A DNA stretch of 64,000 nt from NCBI RefSeq assembly GCF_029714325.1, contig NZ_CP121666.1, forward strand, positions 6,541,001 to 6,605,000. The letters are read 5' to 3'. Source of the stretch: Bradyrhizobium sp. CB1717 (GTDB lineage: Bacteria; Pseudomonadota; Alphaproteobacteria; Rhizobiales; Xanthobacteraceae). The position numbers were made by a program, and so were the translations under genes. The notes beneath the pieces were generated by a model. It had not been told where the DNA came from. It searched no databases and was given only the letters and a program-made list of their open reading frames with translations. This document shows, piece by piece, positions 17,205-24,351 of the stretch. Within the stretch, counting starts at the first letter, position 1. Each line of letters opens with the position of its first letter.

Positions 17205-18307
17205 GCAAGGTGGAATTGAAGACGATCAGCCTCGAAGAGATCGAGGCACTCGCGGTCGGCGCCTGGATCCTCGGCACCGGTGGCGGCGGCAGCCCCTATC
17301 TCGGCCTGCTCAATCTGCGCCGGCTCTATGCCGAAGGGCACTGCGTGCAACTGATGTCGCCGCTCGACCTCGACGACGCGGACTGGGTCGCTGTTGTCTC
17401 CAACATGGGCGCGCCGCTGGTCGGGCAGGAGCGCCTTGCCGACAGCCGCAACATCGCGCGCGCCGTGCGCATGCAGGAAGAGATCAACAACATCAAGTTC
17501 CGCGCTGTGATGTCGGTCGAGATCGGCGGCGGCAATGGCGTGCAGGCGCTGATGGCGGCCGCGCATCTCGGCATTCCCGTGGTCGATGCCGACTGCATGG
17601 GCCGCGCCTTCCCCGAAGCGCAGATGACGTCGGTCGCGATCGGGGACTTACGTCCCTATCCCTGCACGCTCTACGATCCCCGCGGCATCGAAGCCGTGGT
17701 CACCAAGGTGCCGAGCTGGAAATGGATGGAGCGGGCGAGCCGCAAGATCTGCGTCGAGATGGGCTCGATCGCCTCCACCAGCAAGGCGCCGCGCACCGGG
17801 CGCGAGGTCAAGGACTGGGGCATCCACTTCACCACCACCAAGGCGATCCGCATCGGCCGCGCCGTGCAGGAGGCGAACCGCCGCCACGAGGATCCGATCG
17901 CCGCGCTGCTTGCGACCGAAGGCGGCCAAAAACTGTTCACCGGCAAGATCGTGGACGTCGCCCGGCGCACCACGGAGGGGTTCTTGCGCGGCACGGCGAT
18001 GGTCGACGGCAGCGACGCCGATCGCGGCACCAAGCTGAAGCTCTCGTTCCAAAACGAATGGATCGTCGCCTGGCGCGACGAGGAGGCGATCGCGACCTCG
18101 CCCGATCTGATCTGCGTGCTCGACAGCGTCAACGGCCACGGCATCGGCACCGAGACCATCCGTTACGGCCAGCGCGTCACCGTCGTGGCGCTGCCGGCGC
18201 CGCCGGTGCTGACGAGCCCGCGTGGGCTCGAATTCGTCGGCCCGCGCGCCTTCGGCTACGACCTCGACTTCCGTTCCCTCTTCTCGCCCGCTGCGGCTGG
18301 AGCTTAA
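17201..18307 (+). CDS. DUF917 (S-methyl thiohydantoin desulfurase-like) protein
   Basis: A 368-residue protein starting at a GTG that overlaps the aroM stop. The glycine-rich LGTGGGGSPYLGLLNLRRL near residues 22-40, the SNMGAPLVGQERL block and the VDADCMGRAFPEAQMT motif mark DUF917. I recall that this family was later named for S-methyl thiohydantoin desulfurase, which would make the pathway one for a sulfur-containing hydantoin; this should be checked. The next gene encodes a HyuA-type protein, a known companion of DUF917. Confidence 0.85.
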   Translation: MSKVELKTISLEEIEALAVGAWILGTGGGGSPYLGLLNLRRLYAEGHCVQLMSPLDLDDADWVAVVSNMGAPLVGQERLADSRNIARAVRMQEEINNIKFRAVMSVEIGGGNGVQALMAAAHLGIPVVDADCMGRAFPEAQMTSVAIGDLRPYPCTLYDPRGIEAVVTKVPSWKWMERASRKICVEMGSIASTSKAPRTGREVKDWGIHFTTTKAIRIGRAVQEANRRHEDPIAALLATEGGQKLFTGKIVDVARRTTEGFLRGTAMVDGSDADRGTKLKLSFQNEWIVAWRDEEAIATSPDLICVLDSVNGHGIGTETIRYGQRVTVVALPAPPVLTSPRGLEFVGPRAFGYDLDFRSLFSPAAAGA

Positions 18308-18313
18308 GATCCC

Positions 18314-19867
18314 ATGAAGCGTATTGGCATCGATGTCGGCGGCACCAACACGGACGCCGTGCTGATCGTCGACGAGAAGGTCGTCCATTCCGTCAAGCGT
18401 CCGACCACCGCGGATGTGACCTCGGGCATTCTGGACGCGCTGAAGGCGTTGCGTGCGGAGCCCTCGGCTGCCGTGAAGGTCGATGCGGTCGTGATCGGCA
18501 CCACGCACTTCATCAACGCGGTGGTGCAGCGCCGCCACGTGCAGAAGATCGGTGCGATCCGCATCGGCATGCCGGCGAGCGCCTCGCTGCCGCCGTTCTG
18601 CGACTGGCCCACCGATCTCGCCTCTCTCGTCAACGGCGAGATCTTCATGCTGGAGGGCGGCCACGATTACGACGGCCGCCCGTTCATGCCGCTCGACGTC
18701 GCCGGCCTCAAGGACGCCGCCCGAAAGATCAAGGACAAGGGCCTGCGCTCGGTCGCGGTGTGCTCGAGCTTCTCCCCGCTCGATCCCTCCTGCGAGATCA
18801 CGGCGCGTGAGATCCTCGCCGAGATCTGCCCCGACGTCGCGGTGACGCTGTCGCACGATCTCGGCCGCATCGGCCTGCTCGAGCGCGAGAACGCCGCGCT
18901 GCTCAACGCCTCGCTGCACGATCTCGCCGTCACCACGGTCGCGGCCTTCCGCAAGGCGATCGCCGACAGTGGCATCGATGCGCCGCTGTTCCTGACCCAG
19001 AACGACGGCACGGTGATGCAGGCCGAGATCGCCACCGCCTTCCCGGTGATGAGCTTTGCCTCCGGCGCCACCAACTCCATGCGCGGCGCCGCGCATCTCT
19101 CCGGTCTCGACGACGCCATGGTCGTCGACGTCGGCGGCACCACGAGCGACATCGGCCAGCTGCGCCACGGGTTTCCGCGCGAAGCCAATGCCGTGGTCGA
19201 AGTCGGCGGCGTGCGCACGCTGTTCCGTATGCCCGATCTGCTCTCGATCGGGCTCGGCGGTGGCAGCCATGTCGACGAGGACCCGGTCCGCGTCGGCCCG
19301 CTCAGCGTCGGCTATCGCCTGACGTCGGACGCGCTGGTGTTCGGCGGCTCGCGCCTCACCGCCACCGACATCGCTGTCGCGGCCGGCCTGATCGACATCG
19401 GCGACCGCTCGCGCGTCGCGAACCTGCCGAAGCGGCTGATCGAAGCCGCACTGCGCGATGCCTGGCGCAAGCTCGAGGAAGACATCGACCGCATGAAGAC
19501 CGAGGCCGGCGACGTGCCGCTGCTCGCGGTCGGCGGCGGCGCCTTCCTGGTGCCGGATCGCCTGCCCGGCATCTCCGAGATCGTCCGCGTGCCGCATGGC
19601 GACTGCGCCAACGCGGTGGGCGCCGCGATCGCGCAGGTCTCAGGTGAAGCCGACCAGGTGTTCCGCGACCTCAGCCGCGAGGATGCCATCGCCGCCGCAC
19701 GCGACATCGCGGCGGATCGTGCCGTTCAGGCGGGAGCCGCGCGCGACAGCCTCAAGACCGTCGACGTCGAGGACATGCCGATCGCCTATCTGCCCGGTAA
19801 CGCGCTGCGGGTGCGGGTGCGTGTTGCAGGGGCGATCGCCGATCCGGATCTGCCGGCGGCGGCGTAG
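18314..19867 (+). CDS. Hydantoinase/oxoprolinase family protein, HyuA type
   Basis: A 517-residue ATP-dependent amidohydrolase-type protein. The N-terminal phosphate-binding motif is GIDVGGTNTDAVLI (about residues 5-18), a second is VVDVGGTTSDIGQL in the middle, and GLGGGSHV follows; these define the hydantoinase A/oxoprolinase fold related to the actin ATPase family. No HyuB-like subunit is in the operon, unlike classic N-methylhydantoinases, so the DUF917 protein may be the functional partner. It ends the operon; a two-block repeat begins about 30 bases later. Confidence 0.9.
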   Translation: MKRIGIDVGGTNTDAVLIVDEKVVHSVKRPTTADVTSGILDALKALRAEPSAAVKVDAVVIGTTHFINAVVQRRHVQKIGAIRIGMPASASLPPFCDWPTDLASLVNGEIFMLEGGHDYDGRPFMPLDVAGLKDAARKIKDKGLRSVAVCSSFSPLDPSCEITAREILAEICPDVAVTLSHDLGRIGLLERENAALLNASLHDLAVTTVAAFRKAIADSGIDAPLFLTQNDGTVMQAEIATAFPVMSFASGATNSMRGAAHLSGLDDAMVVDVGGTTSDIGQLRHGFPREANAVVEVGGVRTLFRMPDLLSIGLGGGSHVDEDPVRVGPLSVGYRLTSDALVFGGSRLTATDIAVAAGLIDIGDRSRVANLPKRLIEAALRDAWRKLEEDIDRMKTEAGDVPLLAVGGGAFLVPDRLPGISEIVRVPHGDCANAVGAAIAQVSGEADQVFRDLSREDAIAAARDIAADRAVQAGAARDSLKTVDVEDMPIAYLPGNALRVRVRVAGAIADPDLPAAA

Positions 19868-19896
19868 CCTATTCATCCTCAACCAACAAAAACGCG

Positions 19897-20008
19897 AAAA
19901 CAACCCCACGCACAGTAGCCGGGGATAGCAAAATCAACGGCTTACGCCGGCCGCTCACGAGGCAGTTTGACTCGTCGGGCAAAACGGGGGCATAATGCTA
20001 TTATTCCG
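19897..20008 (+). repeat. Two-block intergenic repeat, copy 1
   Basis: Block A AAAACAACCCCACGCACAGT begins at 19897 and block B TTTGACTCGTCGGGCAAAAC at 19966, followed by GGGGGCATAAT. The same two blocks occur at 61278 and 61346 with almost the same spacing (69 and 68 bases) and on the same strand, while the sequence between them differs. Both copies lie just after the last gene of an operon. Confidence 0.8.
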
Positions 20009-20027
20009 AAATTCGATCGCGCTCCTC

Positions 20028-20208
20028 TTCCTTCTCCCCTTGTGGGAGAAGGTGGCGCGTAGCGCCGGATGAGGGGTTCTCTCCGCGGGCAAAGCTGCCC
20101 GAGATTGAGAGAGGGGCATCCGCGGAGACGGACCCCTCACCCAAGTGAGCCCGCGTCTACCGGCGTCGCTGCCCTCTCCCGCAAGGGGCGAGGGCACAGT
20201 AACGGGCG
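20028..20208. repeat. Mosaic palindromic repeat (CTTCTCCCCTTGTGGGAGAAGG type)
   Basis: The stretch contains CTTCTCCCCTTGTGGGAGAAGG, a GATGAGGGGTTCTCTCCGCGG block, GACCCCTCACCCAAGTGAGC with CCGCGTCTAC, and GCCCTCTCCCGCAAGGGGCGAGGGC. Parts recur at 24119-24196 (same GACCCCTCACCC-AGTGAGCCCG block) and a short part at about 23301-23320. It behaves as a composite non-coding element. No gene is seen between 19868 and 20356. Confidence 0.7.
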
Positions 20209-20356
20209 ACGCGCCCCTTTATCGAGCCTGGGCGCAACCGCGTGCCTCGCGGCCGTCGGAACGCGCCGGATGTCGATTGGGAGCAAACACCACCCGTAAA
20301 TTTCCCAAGTGTCGGCCTGTCACCCTGCCGGTTAACTGGTGCCGTCGAGCACCGCC

Positions 20357-20521
20357 ATGAAAGCACCGAAGCCAAAGCAATGGGCCGAGCAGGAAGTCCG
20401 CCGGTTGATCCGGCTCGCCCGGCAGGGAGTTGGCACATCGAAGATAGCCGCCGAATTGGGCCGTCACGCCGGGTCGGTGCGACGAATGGCGCGGAGCATG
20501 GGAATACTGTTGAAGAAGTAG
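20357..20521 (+). CDS. Small helix-turn-helix protein
   Basis: A 54-residue basic protein. WAEQEVRRLIRLARQGVGTSKIAAELGRHAGSVRRMARSMGI has the layout of a homeodomain-like or sigma-4-like helix-turn-helix, with the recognition helix near residues 31-46, and nothing else. The ATG at 20357 is preferred to a GTG at 20339. Similar short proteins occur as orphan genes in Bradyrhizobium. It may bind DNA alone or be the remnant of a recombinase N-terminus; I cannot decide between these. Confidence 0.6.
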   Translation: MKAPKPKQWAEQEVRRLIRLARQGVGTSKIAAELGRHAGSVRRMARSMGILLKK

Positions 20522-20830
20522 CCGTCCCTGGCAGGGTGCTGCCTGATCAACGAGGCGCACGAGTCCCAGGGGCCCCAGCCTCGGCTGATCTCCCGCATAA
20601 CCCTAACAGCGGCATCAGTATTGCGGCCACAGAACAGCGCTCGATCAGGCTGAGAAAAGATGCCCATTCCAAATAGCGCTATAACGCTGCCTCTCAACAT
20701 GGTTGTAGTTGGAGTTTGAAGTTCAAAACGGCCCCAGCCGCAGGATGGGGTAACAGCCGGGGCCGGCATTCCCATTCCAATGTGCCGCAATCGGCGGTAA
20801 TCGGCACGCTTCCAGTTAGGCACATAGAAG
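20522..20830. other. Gap without a confident gene
   Basis: About 310 bases between two small genes. A minus-strand frame from 20823 is open and has a plausible hydrophobic start (MLRGSVIALFGMGIFSQPD at 20700), but it runs through the opposite-strand helix-turn-helix gene and has no good ribosome site. No terminator or repeat was seen. Confidence 0.4.
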
Positions 20831-21070
20831 CTAACAAACTATTCTGTCTTGCACTCCGCCTGCGATGGCCGCGGTCGGTTGCGTGACGCTGTGCTCTCCA
20901 TGAGGCGGTGAGCCAACTTGGCAATGTTCGAAATCATCGAGCGGCGTATCGTTGGCCAAATGCTCCCAATACTCAGCTTCCGCGAGCAGCTTCCAACTTC
21001 GATCAGGATGATGCGCGGCTGTCTGACGGCACAGCGATGCCATCGCGCGCAGGCGACCCGCAGTATCCAT
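20831..21070 (-). CDS. Small hypothetical protein
   Basis: A 79-residue protein of unknown function. MDTAGRLRAMASLCRQTAAHHPDRSWKLLAEAEYWEHLA is a helical segment of a kind seen in many short Bradyrhizobium proteins, with an unstructured C-terminal half. A strong ribosome site GGAGGAG lies 4-5 bases before the ATG, the best evidence that it is translated. No membrane segment or signal peptide is seen. Confidence 0.6.
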   Translation of the reverse strand: MDTAGRLRAMASLCRQTAAHHPDRSWKLLAEAEYWEHLANDTPLDDFEHCQVGSPPHGEHSVTQPTAAIAGGVQDRIVC

Positions 21071-21498
21071 TTACTCCTCCCAGCTATTTTTTGTTTTTTG
21101 CACCTTATTTTCTTTTTTTGCGGCGGAGTCATTATGATTATGGCGCAGAACTAATTTTCACCTTCGGGAGGTGATTCGAATTCGTTACGACTTCAAATCG
21201 TTCGAGCGCAACTGATGCAATCCAGTAACGTTCAACGCAGCCATCGCGAGCGACGCGAGCCGCGGCGTCATTTGTCGAGAGGGAACAAATCGGACTTTGA
21301 AGCTCCGGCAAACTCGCAGCCAGCATCTGCGGGTATATCCGGAAGGCGCGAGCGACCGGCCTCAACCACGACGATCTCGTCCTCGATCTTCTGGATCGAG
21401 TCGCCGGCGAACGGATGATCCGGAGACATCGACTTCGTACCAGGCCAACAGGTCACATTGGATGGAGAGCACGTAGAGGCTGCCAACTCAGGTGGGCC
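21071..21498. other. AT-richer gap without a confident gene
   Basis: The stretch includes a T-rich patch at about 21083-21120 (TTTTTTGTTTTTTGCACC then TTTTCTTTTTTTG), far below the GC of the flanking operons. Minus-strand frames at 21138-21365 and 21268-21486 are open but have no convincing start site or recognisable motif. The low GC suggests foreign or decayed DNA. Confidence 0.4.
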
Positions 21499-21726
21499 TT
21501 ACTCTTCTTTCGGACGGGGTTCTTTGGTTTTGCGGCCCAGGAGAGTACCGCGAGCCGGTGGCATTCCTGCTATTGCTCGCTCCAACTCCACAGCAATTGC
21601 CCTGTAGCGAGCGAGTAATCTCGTGAATGTGTCGCGCTTGATTTGGTTCTTGGCAGTTTTCTGAAGTCGCTCGCATTCGGCGATTTGCGCGCGGAGCAGT
21701 TCTAGCTGGGCCTGCATTTCCTTCAT
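21499..21726 (-). CDS. Small coiled-coil hypothetical protein
   Basis: A 75-residue protein. MKEMQAQLELLRAQIAECERLQKTAKNQIKRDTFTRLLARYRAIAVELERAIAG is predicted to be almost wholly alpha-helical with heptad spacing of Leu/Ile, then a Pro/Lys-rich tail. Its ATG overlaps the stop of the upstream minus frame (ATGA), so the two may be translated together. Function unknown. Confidence 0.5.
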   Translation of the reverse strand: MKEMQAQLELLRAQIAECERLQKTAKNQIKRDTFTRLLARYRAIAVELERAIAGMPPARGTLLGRKTKEPRPKEE

Positions 21727-21944
21727 TGCTTATTCCCCGCGAGAGCCGCAACCTGGCACCCGAATTTAAATCTAGATACTTGGGGGTTCGACGACATCAG
21801 GTCGAGGACGCGAGCCCAATTGGGACAATCTCTCTGACAAATCGCCTCGCGGGCGATCAAAACACAGTTGGCGTCCCCTTCAGAAGGAAACGCGATCAAG
21901 TTCTGTGTCGCTGCGGCAACCTCACGTACCAACCGAGAGGCCAT
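21723..21944 (-). CDS. Small hypothetical protein with CPNW and FGC motifs
   Basis: A possible 73-residue protein ending with an ATGA overlap on the coiled-coil gene. The segment QRDCPNWARVLDLMSSNPQVSRFKFGCQVAAL resembles in outline the C-terminal CPDW/NFGCA part of CpaD pilus proteins, but no other part of CpaD is there and the match may be chance. The coupling to the next small gene is the main support. Confidence 0.35.
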   Translation of the reverse strand: MASRLVREVAAATQNLIAFPSEGDANCVLIAREAICQRDCPNWARVLDLMSSNPQVSRFKFGCQVAALAGNKQ

Positions 21945-22081
21945 CCGCGCGCCATTCCGTCAACCGCCAGCTCGGCAACCTCCCACCGATGTCGGCGCAT
22001 TTTCGGGTTGATTGATCTGGATCAAGCCAGGCGAAACCTGATTCAAGAGGATTGATCAGGCAACGCGCGGGGGGGCCTGAG

Positions 22082-22516
22082 ATGAAACGTTGGGTGGGGC
22101 TCGTCATCGCAGCGCTCATGGTCGCCGGATCGCGCTCGGGCGATGCCGCCATACGGATCACGGACGATCGAGGCGGATCGATCGGGAAGTACATATACAA
22201 GTACGAACGGCTACGCGCCTCGGGCCAGAGAGTCATCATCGATGGCTTCTGCGCATCGGCCTGCACCATTGTCCTGGCGACCCTGCCCTCCGAAAGGATC
22301 TGCGTGACCTCGCGGGCCGAGCTGGCGTTCCACGCGGCATGGGATATTGGTCCGCGCGGACGGGCTGTCACGAACGCCGGCGCCACGCGCATGATGTATC
22401 TCATGTATCCTGCACCGGTGCGGCGCTGGATCGCCCATCGCGGCGGCTTGACGCCCCGAACCATATTCCTCCGCGGAAACCCGCTGCAGGCGATGTATCG
22501 CGCGTGTCCATCGTGA
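22082..22516 (+). CDS. Secreted ClpP/crotonase-fold-like protein
   Basis: A 144-residue protein with a signal peptide (MKRWVGLVIAALMVAG, cleavage near GDAA). The mature part, IIDGFCASACTIVLATLP followed by VTSRAELAFHAAWD, matches the pattern of periplasmic ClpP-like proteins, in which a Ser in SAC(T) is the nucleophile and a downstream His completes the active site. The two cysteines in FCASAC may form a disulfide. A GGGGGGCCTGAG stretch precedes the ATG. It stands alone and its substrate is unknown. Confidence 0.6.
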   Translation: MKRWVGLVIAALMVAGSRSGDAAIRITDDRGGSIGKYIYKYERLRASGQRVIIDGFCASACTIVLATLPSERICVTSRAELAFHAAWDIGPRGRAVTNAGATRMMYLMYPAPVRRWIAHRGGLTPRTIFLRGNPLQAMYRACPS

Positions 22517-22625
22517 GCCCGCGCGAGAAGAAAGCTTCGAGGCGTTCGATCCGGAACGATCGGCGGCGAGAGGCCGGGAGCAGGCGGCGGCCCTTGGTCA
22601 CCGCCGTCCGCGCTCACCGGTCTTC

Positions 22626-23093
22626 TCAATACTGATACGGATATTGATTCGGACAGACGTAGCTGCCGTAAGAGTTGTAGTAGCAGCCGCTGCTGTTGTT
22701 ATTGTAGTAACCGTAGGCTCCGTAGGCAGCGGCGGCGCCAACCGCGGCAGCACCATAGCCCAAGCCCGGGCGGTAGTAGCCGCCGCCGTAGCCCGGATAA
22801 CCGGCAACGGGACGTCCCGGGCGACCAGCGATCGGGCGTCCCGGATAGCCGGGTCGACCTGCAATCGGGCGGCCTGCTATCGGATGCGACGGCCGAACTC
22901 CTCCGGCCACGCGATAGCCGCGTCCGCCATGAACGGCGCCGCCACGAACGTGGGCAGCACGCATGCCACCGCCGTGAAAGCCACCGGCGCGCATGCCGCC
23001 CCCTCCGCCACGGCGAGCAAACGCGTCATCGGGCACAAGGCTGGCAGCGACGAGGATGGCTGCCGCGAAACCAATCAGACCATAGCGAACCAT
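22626..23093 (-). CDS. Secreted Gly/Arg/Tyr-rich repeat protein
   Basis: A 155-residue protein with a signal peptide (MVRYGLIGFAAAILVAASLV, cleavage near DDAFA). The mature part begins RRGGGGGMRAGGFHGGGM and continues with four repeats of the IAGRPG or PGRPIAG type and a Tyr/Asn-rich end (GYYNNNSSGCYYNSYGSYVC). The ATG at 23093 follows AGGAGGAAGCTC. Such proteins are frequent in Bradyrhizobium envelopes; the function is unknown. The upstream 23094-23359 stretch shows no gene. Confidence 0.7.
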   Translation of the reverse strand: MVRYGLIGFAAAILVAASLVPDDAFARRGGGGGMRAGGFHGGGMRAAHVRGGAVHGGRGYRVAGGVRPSHPIAGRPIAGRPGYPGRPIAGRPGRPVAGYPGYGGGYYRPGLGYGAAAVGAAAAYGAYGYYNNNSSGCYYNSYGSYVCPNQYPYQY

Positions 23094-23359
23094 GAGCTTC
23101 CTCCTGATGGTGAGGCGCCATCGATCCGCTGGCTTCCGCGAGTGATGCCCGCGCCAACGGCGACGGCACCAACGCATGCATTTGGCTTTTCGTTGTCTCG
23201 CGCTTGATCCAAATCAAGCGGCCAGCGCGCAGCGAGGATGATCACATAAGTTCCCGACAGGAACCGGAAGCACTTGGCCGAAAACATCCACGGACGCCGC
23301 CGATGAGGGGTTGTCTCCGCGAACTCAACTCGCTGGATTCGTGCACTGACATGCACGCC

Positions 23360-23590
23360 TCATTTGTCTTTAGGGCGCCGCGGCTTTTCCTTTCCCGTAG
23401 GCTGCGAGGTTCGGCTTGCCGGGGCCTCAAAGACCGCAATCCGGCGATCGAGTTGCCATAGCTCGACGTCGTTGACATCAACCAGTTGCGCAGCACGTTC
23501 TCGTGCTTCCTGCTCGTCGGCACACTGCAATTTCGCCACGCTTATAACGTGGCGGTGCTGATCCAAAAGATAAGCCCGGTAGTGAGCCAT
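23360..23590 (-). CDS. Small hypothetical protein (MAHYRAYLLD type)
   Basis: A 76-residue soluble protein. MAHYRAYLLDQHRHVISVAKLQCADEQEARERAAQLVDVNDVELWQLDRRIAVF has the beta-alpha-beta pattern of short Bradyrhizobium proteins in which an aromatic start strand is followed by an Ala/Glu-rich helix and a W-x-L-x-R strand. A TTG six bases upstream is rejected in favour of ATG with CTTGGGG before it. Function unknown. Confidence 0.65.
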   Translation of the reverse strand: MAHYRAYLLDQHRHVISVAKLQCADEQEARERAAQLVDVNDVELWQLDRRIAVFEAPASRTSQPTGKEKPRRPKDK

Positions 23591-23625
23591 CCCCAAGTCT
23601 CCCTACGCCCGCGTTTATCGGATCA

Positions 23626-23862
23626 TCACCTCAATCCTTCAATCAGCATTTTCCAGCCGAACGCATCGTTCGCCGTCAGCAGCAAAGCGCCAAGCGCTGC
23701 CAGGTGGAACGGCAGTTCGCAATCGGGACGCGCGTTCATACTGCCGACAAACGAGGCGACCGCGTTCTTGAGATCGCCTCGGTCCAGATGATCGAAGGCC
23801 CGTTGCTTGCAACGCTCGACATATTTATCGCGCGCCATCTCAACTAACAGGGAACGTTCCAT
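23626..23862 (-). CDS. Small helical hypothetical protein
   Basis: A 78-residue protein. The ATG at 23862 has GGGGGAAGCGAA before it, so it is preferred to a start at 23967. MARDKYVERCKQRAFDHLDRGDLKNAVASFVGSMNARPDCELP looks like one or two tetratricopeptide-like helices with a hydrophobic C-terminal helix (FHLAALGALLLTANDAFGWKM). Function unknown. Confidence 0.6.
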   Translation of the reverse strand: MERSLLVEMARDKYVERCKQRAFDHLDRGDLKNAVASFVGSMNARPDCELPFHLAALGALLLTANDAFGWKMLIEGLR

Positions 23863-24115
23863 TTCGCTTCCCCCACCGATGACTTTTTTTGATCGTTGGG
23901 GAATTGGAACGAAGCGGGCTTTTTCCGTCTGTTCGAAAAGCGACAAACGGATCTCTTTTGCTGGCAAGTGTGGGAATTGGGATACAGGCGCGCATCACGA
24001 ACGCCGCTGTCGGCGCTGCGCGGACCGCGGTCGCAGCCGATCCAAGGCCTGCATCTTGTTTACGGCTTCCCGACGTCTACGCTCGGTTCATCCGGCACTA
24101 GGCTGCTCAGGAAGG

Positions 24116-24255
24116 ATAGAGGGCATCTGGGGAGACAGACCCCTCACCCGAGTGAGCCCGTGTCTACCCCTCTTCCTTCTCCCCTTGTGAGAAGGCGGCG
24201 TAGGCGGCCTTTGGCCGCCGTTCTTAAGGACGCCGAAGCAAAGCTTCGGCTACGG
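24116..24255. repeat. Mosaic palindromic repeat abutting truncated livG
   Basis: The stretch shares GACCCCTCACCC-AGTGAGCCCG and CTTCTCCCCTTGTG-GAGAAGG with the element at 20028-20208, then adds GGCGGCCTTTGGCCGCC and GCCGAAGCAAAGCTTCGGC, two perfect short palindromes. The last bases run into the broken end of the livG reading frame. From 23863 to 24115 no gene is recognised. Confidence 0.7.
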
Positions 24256-24349
24256 CGGCCGTGAGCGAGCCGTCGGGAAAGTCGAGCGAGACGTCGTTGG
24301 TTGCCTTCACGCCGCCGAAGGATTTTGCGAGGTTGCGGATTTCGAGCAT
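24224..24349 (-). pseudogene. Truncated livG-type ABC ATPase, N-terminal fragment
   Basis: The ATG at 24349 lies just after the livM stop. The first residues, MLEIRNLAKSFGGVKATNDVSLDF and then PDGSLTA, are a typical branched-chain amino acid ATPase N-terminus. After about 31 codons the sequence changes to the palindromic repeat and stops within 11 more codons, before Walker A. No remainder of livG and no livF is present in the window. The importer therefore lacks its ATPase here unless one is supplied elsewhere. Confidence 0.85.
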
Positions 24350-24351
24350 GG

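Noticed and set aside
17648..19597. 649-codon open frame antisense to DUF917 and HyuA genes
   Set aside because: It spans two well-supported genes and has no start signal or motif.
20464..20823. Minus-strand frame with a hydrophobic start (MLRGSVIALFGMGIF)
   Set aside because: It overlaps the opposite-strand helix-turn-helix gene and has no clear ribosome site or domain; possible but not supported enough.
21138..21486. Two overlapping minus-strand frames in the T-rich gap
   Set aside because: No ribosome site, no motif, and each overlaps the other; not listed as genes.
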